Shown here one piece after another: positions 37,001 through 47,769 of a stretch of DNA of 64,000 bases; the first letter of the stretch is position 1, and the number at the start of each line of letters is the position of its first letter. The translations under genes were made by a program, and so were the position numbers. Below the pieces are notes generated by a model. That model was not told the DNA's origin, did no database searches, and worked only from the letters and a program-made list of their open reading frames with translations. The DNA comes from Trema orientale (lineage: Eukaryota; Streptophyta; Magnoliopsida; Rosales; Cannabaceae): assembly GCA_002914845.1 (NCBI GenBank), contig JXTC01000093.1, positions 748,748 through 812,747 of the forward strand, given 5' to 3'.

Positions 37001-37343
37001 TGTGGTCATTGAGAGCAAAGCCAAGAAGCAGATGATGGCTGTGATCAACAAGCTCATGTGGTTGGCTTGTGTGCTTGTTTCGGTGGCCTTTTTGGCGCTG
37101 TCGTTTGTGGTTGTGGGGAAGAAACAGAAATGGTTGGCCATAGGAGTGACCATTATAGGGACTACCATAATGGCTACAACACTTGGAACCATGTGTTATT
37201 GGGTGATCAGGCATCGGATTGAGGCCTCTAACATGAGGAGTATTAGAAAATCGTCCCTGGGAAGCAGGTCAAGGTCGTCTTTGTCTGTGATGTCAGATTC
37301 TGAGATTTTGAACAGTGAATATAAGAAAATGTACGCCATTTGA
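34061..37343 (+). CDS. Ankyrin-repeat PGG-domain membrane protein (At5g02620/ITN1 type)
   Basis: Three exons, 34061-34433, 34508-34917 and 36468-37343, give about 552 residues. After a Glu/Gln-rich start comes KKMTKQLTGKRDDSPLHSAA, a family signature, then about seven ankyrin repeats (residues 40-300) with GETALYVAAEYGY, GFDAFHIAAKQG, TTALHTAATQGH, GKTALHSAARNGH, GQTALHMAVKGQN and GNTALHIATRKGR. The linker RRRVQGIAKRLNKMHAEGLN leads into the PGG domain (from about residue 357, AINSTTVVAVLIATVAFAAI), and four membrane helices end near residue 507. A Ser/Arg-rich cytosolic tail ends SEYKKMYAI. ITN1 relatives act at the plasma membrane in salt, ABA and reactive-oxygen responses; the role here is inferred. 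Ankyrin repeats and tail are expected on the cytosolic side. Intron 2 is long (1.55 kb) and carries a pyrimidine tract at 35578-35630. Confidence 0.95.
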
Positions 37344-38440
37344 AGAGACCATGAGTCCTTTTCTTACACCGGGGCCAGAGAATTTTTGTTTTGGCACATA
37401 GCAATTTCTGCTCTGTTTAAAGGGCAGGGATTTGAGTAACAGATAACACGTTGAATTAAGTCTCATATACACATATGAACATATTTCAACTTTCAAGTAT
37501 ATACAAATGTGAGTTTCTGAGTATGACAACAATTGAAAAACAAATATGAAACAAAACAAGTTGACGGGCAGAAGAGAAAATAGTAGTACATGGTCATGTA
37601 TATTGTCCCACTTTTTAAGTGCTTTGTACTCAATTAATACATGTCAAGTAAATATCAAGTGCAGCTTTCAAGCTGTTGTACGCTGCAATGTATAAGAGTA
37701 GAGTTGCTTAAATTGACGAAGGGAAAATTATAGAAGAAAAAAAAGTGACATAAACACGGCATATTAACATAATAATAAAAATGTGAGATAAATTAAGAGA
37801 TGTGAGACTCGTTGCTAATAGTATATGGTGTTAAGCACACTGCACATAACTGTGGAAAGTTTGGTGTTAATAGATTATTTTTTTCCGCTTAGCAAAGAAA
37901 AAAAAAGGTTATAATAAAAGGGTTGTAGCTAATAAGTTAAAACACCATACTTTTCTCCGAGTAAAAAATAAAAGATGAAGTTTGAAAACTGAGCCATACG
38001 ACAAAGAAAGAGGAGCAGGGAGACAATAATTGGGAATTATTAGGCAAAGGAATGCCAATTCATAGAGACAAACATGGTATGGAAATGGCTAGTCACTGTC
38101 CTCAATAAATTGTTTTTGTCTTAAAAAAATTCTGGCAAGTATATCACTTACATAAGCAAGTGTTGGACTGTTTTGTCCATTTTCTTTGAAGCGGAAATGT
38201 TTGACCAACAACCCCAAGATTGTCATTACATTGGATACGAGAACATCTTGGTCCAGACAGAAGAGAAATCCACCAGCTACATGTTGTTATGCAAAAAGAC
38301 AACTCTTTTTTTTATTTTTTATTTTATAACCCCAAAAAGACAACTCGATATACCGTAAGTTTTTTCTAACAATTGGTTTGTTTATTTGTTTTTGTTTTTC
38401 TAAACTACACTGACACTCGTGGATTAAATGTCAAAATAAC
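37344..38440. other. 3' flank of the ankyrin gene and spacer
   Basis: Probably holds the 3' untranslated region in its first 300 bp. Beyond that it is AT-rich sequence with no recognised gene or element. Confidence 0.5.
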
Positions 38441-38444
38441 AATT

Positions 38445-38804
38445 GGGGCCGTTTGGTTCGCCCATTCCATTCTATTGGAATGGAAAATCCATTTGAATGG
38501 GTGTTTGTTTCAACAACTCTAAATTTTCCATTCAAATGGTCTTTTGGAATGAGTGTTTGTTTCAACAATTTAGTTTTTCCATTCAAATGGTTCATCAATC
38601 ACATCAACTATTTGAATGAATTTTTGTGTCTTGAATGAGAATGGAAGGGAAGAGGTGTTTTTGAATGGTCCATTCCAATACTCCCATTCTAATTATAACA
38701 TATTCCACTAGTTTTTCCATTCAAATGTCTTCCATTCCAATTATAACCCATTTCACAATTTCCATTCAAATACACACATTCAAATAGGCGAAACAAACGG
38801 GGCT
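38445..38804. mobile_element. MITE with GGGCCGTTTGGTTCGCC-type ends
   Basis: The left end GGGGCCGTTTGGTTCGCC and the inverted right end GCCCCGTTTGTTTCGCC pair up. The interior repeats CCATTCAAATG / CATTTGAATGG words in both orientations, so the whole element folds. The end style fits Tourist- or hAT-like MITEs. A clean target duplication was not found. Confidence 0.7.
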
Positions 38805-39570
38805 AATAGCATTTTAGAACCAAAAATGATTAATACAATGATAACCCCTGAAAAAAAAGATTAAAAAGCGATGAATATCTTATCGTTTAGCTGTGTACTA
38901 TAATAAAAACAAGGGTTATCTGTAGAAAAATACCCTAAATATAACATTTATGTTAAATTTAAATTTAACCATATCTTTTAGTTTACGCAAAATTATATCT
39001 CTATATTTCAAATTTATTCAAATTTATATCTTCTGCATATAATTGATTAACAATAGGATGTCAATTTCACCGAAAAGAATAGTGTACCGACCTAAATGAG
39101 ATGGGCTTTAACCATTACAAATAGTGCAAGGTACGGGACATAGATTTTTCGTTTAATCTTTAGCAGAGCGGGGTGAGTTTAGGATTGAGTACCCCGCACC
39201 AAATCCGTTCCGATTATATTAAGTTAATTAAAGAGAGAAAAGAAATCATTTTATCATTATAGACCAACTATAGAATTAAAAATCTTGACGAAGAAGATAA
39301 AATGCTATTTGAGTTGATTAACATAATAGCCCAAAAATGAAGACAGAATTTTAAGATAATGCCTAAAAATTGAAAATCAAAGATCAGATAAGGAGAGGAG
39401 GGGAAAGGAAAGGAGAGGAGAATAAACTTGAAAATCGGAGATCAACAAAGAAGATTACAGATAAATCATGTGAAAAGTAGTTAATTTCATGAAAGGAAAA
39501 CATGATGGGATTCGATGGGATTCCCTAACCTAGATCAGAAGAGTACTTCAATTTGGGGATAATATAAAAA
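38805..39570. other. Intergenic, nothing recognised
   Basis: AT-rich spacer between two MITEs, with no open frame of interest. Confidence 0.5.
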
Positions 39571-39983
39571 AGGAAAAGTTCATAAATACCCATTTTCAAA
39601 ACCATATTTCTATAAATACCTGTTTTTTATTTTTATTTGATACATACCCCTTTTATATATTTTTTGGAGAAATGTAGACCATAACTATTTTACACATGAA
39701 ATGTCTACCATTGTATATATTTCATACATTAAATATATACAGTGGTCTATATTTCATGAATAAAAGTTATACTAAAAATTGTCACACATTTTAAAATGTA
39801 TACCGTTTAAATTTCACACTGAAATGTGGACCTCATAGATAAAATTTACATTATAAATGTAGACCACTCATATTTTACATATGAAATGTGGACCATAAAA
39901 AGGAGAATTTTGAAAAAAAAAGTTAAAAACATGTATTTATGAAAAAAGTTTTAAAAAATGAGTATTAGACATAAATTTCTCTA
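39571..39983. mobile_element. Long-TIR MITE with internal ATGTGGACCAT repeats
   Basis: About 55 bp at each end are inverted repeats (AAGTTCATAAATACCCATTT... versus, inverted, ATAATACTCATTTTTTAAAA-like with shared ATAAATAC-TGTTTTT). Inside, an AAATGTGGACCAT-like word recurs about six times in both orientations. Non-coding. Long inverted arms suggest a Mutator-like origin, but no 9-bp duplication was resolved. Confidence 0.55.
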
Positions 39984-40214
39984 TGAATAAAGAAACAGAA
40001 AAAAAAACTTAAAAAAAAGAAGAAATTGTAAAAAAGAGTACACTACCTGATTTTAAAAAATAATTTTAATAAATGTTTCTAAGAAAAATAAGTTAAAATA
40101 AGAAAATTTAAAGACGTGTGGACTATTGACGCGCACAATACTCATTTTTTTTTTATTTTTTTTATTCTTCGTATTAAGCAATAGGAATCCCCGATCTTTA
40201 TAAATTTTTTTGAT

Positions 40215-40750
40215 GGGTTAAATATAGTAATGATCTCTGAATTCTACTTATTGTATGATTTTGTCCTCCAAATTTTTAACTTACAAAGTAATGACCTTTG
40301 AATTGTCTAATTTTTATAGCAATTACCCATTTGTCACAAATTATTAGTTTTTTAATAGAAAATAATCATGGATAAAACGTATTATTGGGTATTGTTTAAT
40401 TCTATGAGTCAGAATCTCATTTTTAGCCATAATTATTAAATTATGCGCTTTGTACAAGACTAATTTTTGTTAAAAATTAAATATTTTGTTAAAAAAATGT
40501 CATTACTGCAATAATTATATAACCCTTGGCAATTTTTAGTGTAAATTAAAAATTAAAAATCTTATTCTTGATCACAGTTTTCAAACTGTGTACTTTTTAA
40601 TGACTTATTTCTGTTAAATATTTAATAATTTGTGAAAAAAAATTATTTTTGCAACACTTACATAATTCATAGACCACTATCATGTATGTTCAAAATTCAG
40701 AAGCAAAATGATACTACAGGTATAGTTTAAAGACTATTAATATCATTAAC
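40215..40750. mobile_element. MITE (family A, copy 2)
   Basis: Starts GGGTTAAATATAGTAATG and ends GACTATTAATATCATTAAC, the reverse arrangement of 16068-16542. Shared internal words include TCATTTTTAGCCATAATTAT and GCAATAATTATATAA. Unlike copy 1 it is not nested. Confidence 0.7.
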
Positions 40751-41269
40751 CATTTTTTCTATGGTTTTATTGAGTTATACGTATAAAAAAGATGAGAATT
40801 ACAGATATACGGTATCTACTTTTTCCTACGATATAAGACATAAATAATTACAAAAATACGATGAGAGACTCGGTGGCAGTTCTGTAATTAAAGTCACCTT
40901 TGTTAATGTGTTTATGTAATTAAAAGTACAAAAAGTAGCCAATTAAATTTAGTGGCTGTTGTGCTTGGGGTTGGGGTTGTGGTTGTCGTTTCATTCCTTT
41001 TTAGTATGGGTTCGAACCCAGACAAGTACTACATTATTATTTTTGCCCTCATTGAATAGTGCTCCCCTCTCTCTCTTCTTTTATTATTTTTTCTAATTTT
41101 TATTTTGTTTTATTTCATCTTTTTTAATTATTTCTCTTTAGATTTTTTTTTAAAGAGTAAGCAAACTATTTTTTTTTTTTGCTCTTCGTTTTTTTTTTCT
41201 TTTCCCTCTCTTAGAGACAAAAAGAACTACTATTGGGTTTTTTTTTTTTCCTCCACTTAGTCGTAAACA
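40751..41269. other. Intergenic with poly-T tracts
   Basis: No gene. A GGGTTCGAACCC word at 41009-41020 recalls a tRNA T arm, but no cloverleaf forms around it. T-rich tracts follow. Confidence 0.5.
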
Positions 41270-42400
41270 AATCTACTTACTCATTACCATGGTTACTAAT
41301 TACAAAATTGATAAGTAATTTCATTTTTTCCCCAAAAAAGCACAAAAATAAATATTGATTACTAGTTATTCTAGTTACAATTTACCAGTCTTGTTATCAC
41401 TTACTCCTAACAAATTTGGTTGTTAGAATCTATGGTTACAAAGTTATCAGTGTTATGACTGGTAACCGGTCGGTTATAAGTAACTACCATTATACGTAAT
41501 CAAACTACTATGGTTGCTAATCTTAGTTAACATAGCTAAAAGTAACCAATTTAGTATCCGGTTTCCAAAAAGGTGGCAAGTTACCAGTAATCAATCTTTA
41601 ATTCTCTTTTTTATTTGTTTTTTTCTTATGTATTTTTTTTTTTAAATCTTTCTTTCTTTTCACTTCTGCTAACTAATTTGGAATTAGTTATTGGTAATTG
41701 GTAATAAGAATAGTTATTAGTTACCAGTTACCAGATTGGTTACTAGTAACCAGTCAATAATCAATTTGGTTTCTAGTTATTGGTTCCCATAGTTGCCAAG
41801 TAATCATATTTGTAACTGGTTACTAGTTTTTCTAGTTACTGATAGCCAGTAACCAATATAGTTACTAATAACCAATTTGATTTCTGATTTCTCTAGTTTT
41901 TGGTCACCAATACTAATTTAGTTATCGATTTTTCTAGTTACTGGTTAATTACCAGCAATCAGTAACTAGCTAGTAGCAATCAGTAACTAGCTAGTAACCA
42001 ATATAATTACTAGTTATTGGTTCCTATGGTTGCGGATCAGTCAGACTGGTAACTGGTAACTAGTTTTCTAGTTACGAATTACTGGTTACCTGGTTACTAG
42101 TTTCTCTAGTTACTGATTACTGGTTACTTGGTTACTAATTTCTTTAGTTATTGATTACAAATTATCAATTTAGTTTATGGTTTCTTTGGTTTTTAGTTAC
42201 TGCTACCATGTTTTTTTGCTTAGTGGTTACTAGTCACATGAATTTGGTTACTGGTTATCGGTTACCTGCTATGCCGACTAATTTACTAGTTTTTCTCGTT
42301 ACCAATTACACCAATCTGATTAATAGTTTATATGGTTACTAATTACTAATTTAGTTATGGCTGGTTACTATATTGAGTAACCAATCACATTGAATTATTT
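41270..42400. repeat. Palindromic GGTTACTAGTAACC-like minisatellite
   Basis: For more than 1.1 kb the sequence is made of short units around GGTTACTAGT / ACTAGTAACC / TTACCAGTTACC in both orientations, without a fixed period. A perfect 14-bp palindrome GGTTACTAGTAACC lies at 41738-41751, and CAATCAGTAACTAGCTAGTA is directly repeated at about 41955-41998. No protein is encoded. A short stretch of the same motif recurs at 63425-63530. Origin unknown; possibilities are expansion of transposon sub-terminal repeats or a slippage-prone palindrome. Confidence 0.85.
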
Positions 42401-43175
42401 TTATAGTCATTAATTCCTAAATTAAATTGTGTAATTTTCAAATTTGATCTTATTTACAAACTTAAATAAAAAAATTTAATACTAAAACAAATACATCTCA
42501 TCACAACCATCAATAAATATGCTTATTGTAAACCCCAAAATTATTGAAACAAAAAAATACATATGTCAAGATAAGGAGTAGGGAAATATATCAAAAAGGA
42601 TCCAATGTATTCTAGTGAATTCAAAAATATGTACTCAACAGCCAAAAGTCACGATATATATTTAGAGTGTTGGGTCCACTTATAACATAGTGAAAAAAAC
42701 TTCAAAAAGAACCTAATGCTTTAAAAAAAGGAAAGAGAGGAGTTGTATTGTATAAATTCCATTTCTCACCATAAACAAAGCACTTACAACAAATTTGCAG
42801 TATGTTTATATATTCTCAATTTGTTTTGGAGCTATATATTCTCTCATTCCCAGCTTAAAAACAAACTTCAAAGTAATCACTGTAATGAGGAAAAAAAATA
42901 CTATTTAGAAAAGAAAGAAAAAAAAATATACTCAACAAAGCATTCTTCTAGGTACTAACTATTTGGACTCTAATCATGTCTATAATGAAAAATATTAAAA
43001 TCACTTGTTAATTAAATTATTAATAGAGAAAAAAAAAATAGATTTTTGACTTGGATCCACAACAAAAATCTGTAAAATTATATTGTTTTTTGTTTGTTTT
43101 TGTTTTTTTTTTTAAAAACAAAACGACCGTTCATTATTAGCAAAAATAAATAAATTTTTTGATTTTGTTCAGTAT
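42401..43175. other. Intergenic, nothing recognised
   Basis: AT-rich spacer with A tracts, no gene or clear element. Confidence 0.5.
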
Positions 43176-43179
43176 CTGA

Positions 43180-43555
43180 CTTTGGTTTGTGACTCGAAGA
43201 CAGACGACGACTTGGCACTTGGCAGAGTTGCAGATAAAATTCGAGTTTGCGCAAAATCAAGCATCAAATTATCAGACCGAAACGTCGTCGTATCGGTCCA
43301 AAACTAGCTCCATGTCATCGATTTCGACCTTCTCCGTATCGTCTCCGGCGAAGAATACATCACTCCTGTACGCTACTCTCTCTTTCTCTCTAATTAATAC
43401 CTCTTTCTCTTTGAGAATTTGACCTAAATCAAGAAATTAGAGCGTGTGTGTTTCTGTCTCTGATTGATTTGGCGGACACTATTGGCCTTGTACCATATGT
43501 TGAGTAGCAAGCTCACCAAATTGTTTTCGACGAACCCCGGGTTAATCTAAATTAT
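43180..43555 (+). pseudogene. Truncated, decayed copy of the start of UFL1
   Basis: GACTTTGGTTTGTGACTCGA to about 43370 matches the region around UFL1 exon 1 (48472-48669), including AATTCGAGTTTGCGCA, CATCGATTTCGACCTTCTCC and GAAGAATACATCACTCCTGT. After a shortened intron it matches exon 2 (GAATTTGACCTAAATCAAGA, TTGATTTGGCGGACACTATT, GAGTAGCAAGCTCACCAAAT) up to about 43550. The start codon is lost, stops and frame changes are present, and the intron and first part of exon 2 are shortened. It sits 5.3 kb upstream of the intact gene in the same orientation. It retains intron sequence, so it arose by DNA duplication rather than reverse transcription. Confidence 0.85.
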
Positions 43556-43629
43556 GCGTTATTTATAGTCAATTAAATGCATACAACGTTTTAGGTTTAA
43601 GTTAAGTTTTTGCCTATAATTTGTGATGA

Positions 43630-45705
43630 TTAATTATATTCATGAATTCCGATGGATTTCTTATGAGATTAATTTTCATGTTCATATTTTTAAATTTCAC
43701 TTCGTGTTCGACTTCGATGTTTATCATAAAATTCAATAATTCTGAGAATGGTCCTACTACTCCCTTGTCTCTTTTTATGAGGAGTTACCATCTACAACGT
43801 AGGGTTGGCCACTTTAAAACAATTATTTATCTTTCAAAAATTTAAACCGAGGGCGAGGGTAACAATGAGGACGACGACGATCTTGATTCTAACCATAAAG
43901 AATTCATTACACCAAATGGTATGACTTCTTTAGTTGGCTCGCTTTGTCTACCTGACAATGAAACAAACACCGTATTATTGTGCAATCCGATACTCAAGGA
44001 ATTCAAGCTTCTTGATCAAAACAGTACGAGTTCAAGCTTTGGACCTGACTTCAAAACTCACTTGGTGGGATTCGGCTACGATTCAATTGCCAACGTCTAC
44101 GAAGTCGTCAGAGTTGTGCGTTTGAGTGGTGGAACAACTACTAATACTAAGAGTCCTTTTGGTGCTGAGCTACATACTTTAGGTACTAATTATTGGAGAG
44201 ATCAAGACCATGCCTATAGGAATTGTTACTCTTGTTTCTACGAACAATGGCTTGTACTATAAAGGAGTCTACTATTGGGTAGTCGCTAGTGAATCGTTCT
44301 GGGAAGAGATGAGTTCATTTGATATGCACAATGAAGTATTTCAAAGCGTATCAATGCCAGAGAATCATGAGGAAGAAACTCATCAATTATATGGACATAA
44401 TTACACAGGTATTAATGTATTATGTAAAAAGAGCCCGAAAGCCCAAAACTCGATGGGTTAACCCGAAAAAAACCTGATTCGAACTCGGCCTGAACCCAAC
44501 ATACCCGATTATCCTTAAGGCTGAGCTTGGGCCTAATACTTATCACATGAATCCGGCCTGAAACCCGGCCCGAGGCCCGAACTTGAAACTCAAACCTAAA
44601 ACCCGATTTAAAAAGCCCGAAACTCAAAAAATATAATAATTTTTTTTTAAAAAAAACCTGAATTTAATACCCAAAGTTTTAAAAATATTATATATTCCAA
44701 GTGAAAATGTGACTTACTACTTATAAATAGTCGAAAAAATATTTTAATTATTTGATGTTAAAATCTTTCAATAATAGTTAATTTTTTTAAATAATGCAAG
44801 ACTTGATATCCGATTTAGAATACCTTATAGAAGAAGATGATTCTGATTCCAATATTCAAGGTGATAAAGATGGAGAGGATGAAGTTTTCGAAGTTTAGTT
44901 GTTTCATTTTGTCATTTATTTTTCAAAAATATTTTATCAGCTTTTCTTGTTTATATTTCGAAGAAATATTCCCCAAGTTGTTGGTTATTAAATTTGTGAG
45001 TTGAATAATTTTGAATGAGTTTTTCTAAATTAAAGTATAAGTATTGTTTTCTAATTGTGCTAAAAAAAATTCTTTCACTATTTTCTTATTCCAATGTATA
45101 TATATATATGTATACTAATTTGGGTTCCAAAAGTCCGAAGGTTAAACTCGACCTGAACATAAAGCTCGAAACTTTTAGGACTGGACTTTGGGCATGACTT
45201 TTACTAATTTAAACCCGGTCCGGCTTAGTGTGAAACTTTCTTAGAGCCCAAAAGTCCAAGCCCGAGCCTGTCCAAACCCGAAAATTTGGGTTTGGGCTGG
45301 ACTTGGACGGCCCGATTTACACGCCTAATTATATACAATTAGAGGATAACTCGATGGAATGGATGTGTTGCTTTGCTCAAGTACATGCGAGGGGCGTTAC
45401 CATGGGATTTTACAGTTCCCAAACTGATCGAAATGTGGGTGATGGATCGGTCTTCTAGTTCTGATTCAGACATCTACACATGGTTTCCCCGGGAGAAGTC
45501 TTATACCCGATGGTGTTTTGGAATAGTGATGAGCTATTTGTGAAGTCAGGTAGAGCAGCCGTCTTTGATTTTTACAACCTACATACCAAAAAGATTAGGT
45601 GTGTGAGCATTCACAATCCAGAAATCGTCTCAAGGAACGTTCCTTCCTTTCTTTATGTCAAGAGTTTAGTTTCAATCAATGCCATCTATAGTGGGCTTAA
45701 TTAAT
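43630..45705 (+). pseudogene. Broken F-box protein gene (FBA-type), split by an insertion
   Basis: Before the insertion the frames give FIIKFNNSENGPTTPLSLFM, SLVGSLCLPDNETNTVLLCN, PILKEFKLLDQN, LVGFGYDSIANVYEVVRV, LYYKGVYYWV and SFWEEMSSFDMHNEVFQSV. This is the order of F-box-associated (FBA) domains in plant F-box proteins such as CPR1/CPR30 relatives. The final part follows after the insertion: MEWMCCFAQVHA, VLYPMVFWNSDELFVKSGRA and FDFYNLHTKKIRCVSIHN. The N-terminal F-box itself (which would bind SKP1) is missing, several frame changes occur, and an element of about 0.9 kb divides the gene, so no ubiquitin-ligase function is expected. It follows directly on the UFL1 pseudogene. Confidence 0.85.
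44410..45338. mobile_element. hAT-like non-autonomous element inserted in the F-box pseudogene
   Basis: Both ends are GC-rich with repeated GCCCGAA / AAACCCG words, and the right end is GGCCCGATTTACACGCCTAA. The middle is AT-rich, the same architecture as 16927-17595 but a different sequence. It interrupts an F-box-associated reading frame, which continues after it. Inside, 44794-44898 encodes MQDLISDLEYLIEEDDSDSN with an acidic end, possibly the last piece of a hAT transposase. The left boundary is approximate. Confidence 0.55.
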
Positions 45706-45714
45706 TTGTATGTT

Positions 45715-46260
45715 GTTAGATTCTTTAACTTTTTTCAGGTTTGCTCCTTCGATATATAAGAACTATTGCTTTAGATTTGAATAAACATTTCTTTGATAGT
45801 ACGATATATTTCATTTGAGTGAACAACCGGTGCTATTCTATTTAGCGACTTCAGAGCGAAAACCATATGTTTCACTTTTTATAACCTTGGAAAGATCGAC
45901 ATTTAGACCTGCTATTTAGAATAATAGAATCTTGGTCTCTTTAAAATCTTCATTGGAGTTTTATAAATTTCCTCAAATCATAATTGGTCCACTATAGTTT
46001 TAAAATCTTCATTGTTGTTCTCTTAGACTTGTTTTCGTCGATGAATAAGGTTCGCATTACTGATGAAGTAAAATTCGATGTACCTACTGTCAAATTCCTG
46101 CTCATTCGTATATGAATCAATTACCAAGTTAAAAGGCAATTATATCGAGTTTAATCTGCATTCTTTTCATCATAAGCTAGAACAGATTCCATGTCTCTGC
46201 TGATCATCCCATTTTTTTTTCCGTATGCATCCATCACATGCACCTTTGTATGTGTAGATA
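45715..46260. other. Intergenic, nothing recognised
   Basis: AT-rich spacer downstream of the F-box pseudogene. Confidence 0.5.
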
Positions 46261-46264
46261 TGAT

Positions 46265-46512
46265 ATATCAGGCGAAACAATGCTCTCATTAAGATGTTTA
46301 AACAGAGCATTATTAGCATGCTTCACATTTCAAGCTTGAACAAAAGCTCTGACGGGAATGTTGTACGTCACAAACGTTTGGTTAACACCAATCCCCTTAG
46401 TGGGGTGGAGATGGGCCGTTATAAGGGCATGGTAAACAGAAGTATCAGGGCGGCAGCCGCTAACACCAATTGTCTTTGGTTCATGGATTTTCCAAACGAT
46501 GGAAGTTGAACT
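46265..46512 (-). pseudogene. Pentatricopeptide-repeat (PPR) gene fragment
   Basis: The minus strand reads GVSGCRPDTSVYHALITAHL, then VNQTFVTYNIPVRAFVQA, a stop, and NVKHANNALFKHLNESIVSP. The GCRPDTSVYHALI and TYN-x-RAF-x-ALF spacing matches P-type PPR motifs, which bind RNA in mitochondria or chloroplasts. Only about two motifs remain, with an internal stop and no flanking continuation, so this is a relic. Confidence 0.6.
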
Positions 46513-46519
46513 CTTGAAA

Positions 46520-47370
46520 CACATTTCGCTATTCCAATTTCCGCATATCTCCCAACAAGCGGAATCATAAGAAAATGAGGATCAAAGCATGAAATATGCT
46601 TTCTAATACACTAGATACTCTATATCTCTTTCCACCTTTTTTTCCTTCATAATTCTCTTTGCATAATTCTCTTTGGTTCTCTTTGCCCTCTGTTAAACGC
46701 ATTAAAACCAGATTCTATACTTAAACAGAGAAAGAAAATTTCAAACAAAGGAAGATATACAGACTTTTAGGCAACGATATATTATTCCACATCCTCTCAC
46801 AATGAGCTGAATTAAAACATGAGATTTAACGCGTATGGTATCTGTTTCCCATAAAATTAAACCACTCTAATTACCAAAAAAATGAGCTCAGCCACTAGCA
46901 CATTATATTAGTTCAAAAATTCCTCGTTTTCCAGAACCCCACAAGCTAAATTAGATGCATACACAACCGGTAATTGTTGAATTTTGCAACTTACAAAGTT
47001 ACAATAAGTCGTATCTTCAAAATATGTTTGTTTTTTTGTATGCTTCCTTACTTGTAAATTTGGTTTTAAAATTCACATAAATACACATATACGTTGTAAG
47101 GAAGGAAATTAACGAATCTTAAATATTTCCTTACTTTTCTTTTATACTTAAGGTTCTTGGAAACCAAACTGTGAAGTAAATGTGTTAAAGAGTATCCTGG
47201 ACTTTGAGTAAGTCCAAATGTCACAGTTTTGTCTTTATGGTCCATTTGCAAAATAATCTCTTTGGAAGAGTACTTTTGGAGAAAACTTACATTTTAGTAC
47301 GCTGTAAAATAATCTTTTGAAGTTATGACTCGACATTGCTTGCCAATTTTTTTCGTTTATCATTTTAAGA
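46520..47370. other. Intergenic, nothing recognised
   Basis: AT-rich spacer. The open frame at 47066-47251 (minus) has no recognisable domain. Confidence 0.5.
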
Positions 47371-47375
47371 ATAAT

Positions 47376-47545
47376 GCTATAAGGCACCAGTGGTACCCAG
47401 CACCACAGTGATGTGTCAGTCTGTCACTGGCTAATCATAATTATAATTTAAGTGGGACCCATGTGGGATCCAGTTTATTAATTAAATCATCCAGTGACAA
47501 ACAGACATGTCACTGTGGTGCTGGACACTACTGGTGCCCCATAGC
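47376..47545. mobile_element. Fold-back MITE (family D, copy 2)
   Basis: The left end TATAAGGCACCAGTGGTACC, with CAGCACCACAGTGA, and the right end TCACTGTGGTGCTGGACACT, with ACTGGTGCCCCATAGC, form long inverted repeats. A second pair (TCAGTCTGTCACTGG / CCAGTGACAAACAGA) extends them. An approximate 9-bp duplication (AATAATGCT / AGCAATGCT) suggests a Mutator-like origin. It is much better preserved than its relative at 31285-31452, so it inserted more recently. Confidence 0.75.
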
Positions 47546-47569
47546 AATGCTCTCATTTTAAAGTTGGAT

Positions 47570-47765
47570 GACACTATATATCTCAAAATTTATACCAAAG
47601 TTTTAATATCAATACATGTGGTATTCGAGTTGTCACTATTTAATTGGTATATTATAACTTACTACAAATAAATTAATCATTTTAATCAATTGAATGATGC
47701 CAACTCACATGACACATATATTAGTATTAAAAATTTGGTACAAATTTTGAAATACCTAATATCAT
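47570..47765. mobile_element. Short fold-back MITE (family B, copy 3)
   Basis: TTTATACCAAAGTTTTAATA and CATGTGGTATTCGAGTTGTC on the left face TGACACATATATTAGTATTA and TTTGGTACAAATTTTGAAAT on the right. Same family as 18571-18765 and 28155-28348, and adjacent to the family D MITE. Confidence 0.7.
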
Positions 47766-47769
47766 TCTT

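Noticed and set aside
34058-37214. Minus-strand frames opposite the ankyrin gene exons
   Set aside because: Shadows of the well-supported + strand coding exons.
41009-41020. GGGTTCGAACCC word resembling a tRNA T arm or a SINE B box
   Set aside because: No acceptor stem, D arm or anticodon arm can be drawn around it, and no convincing SINE body or tail is present.
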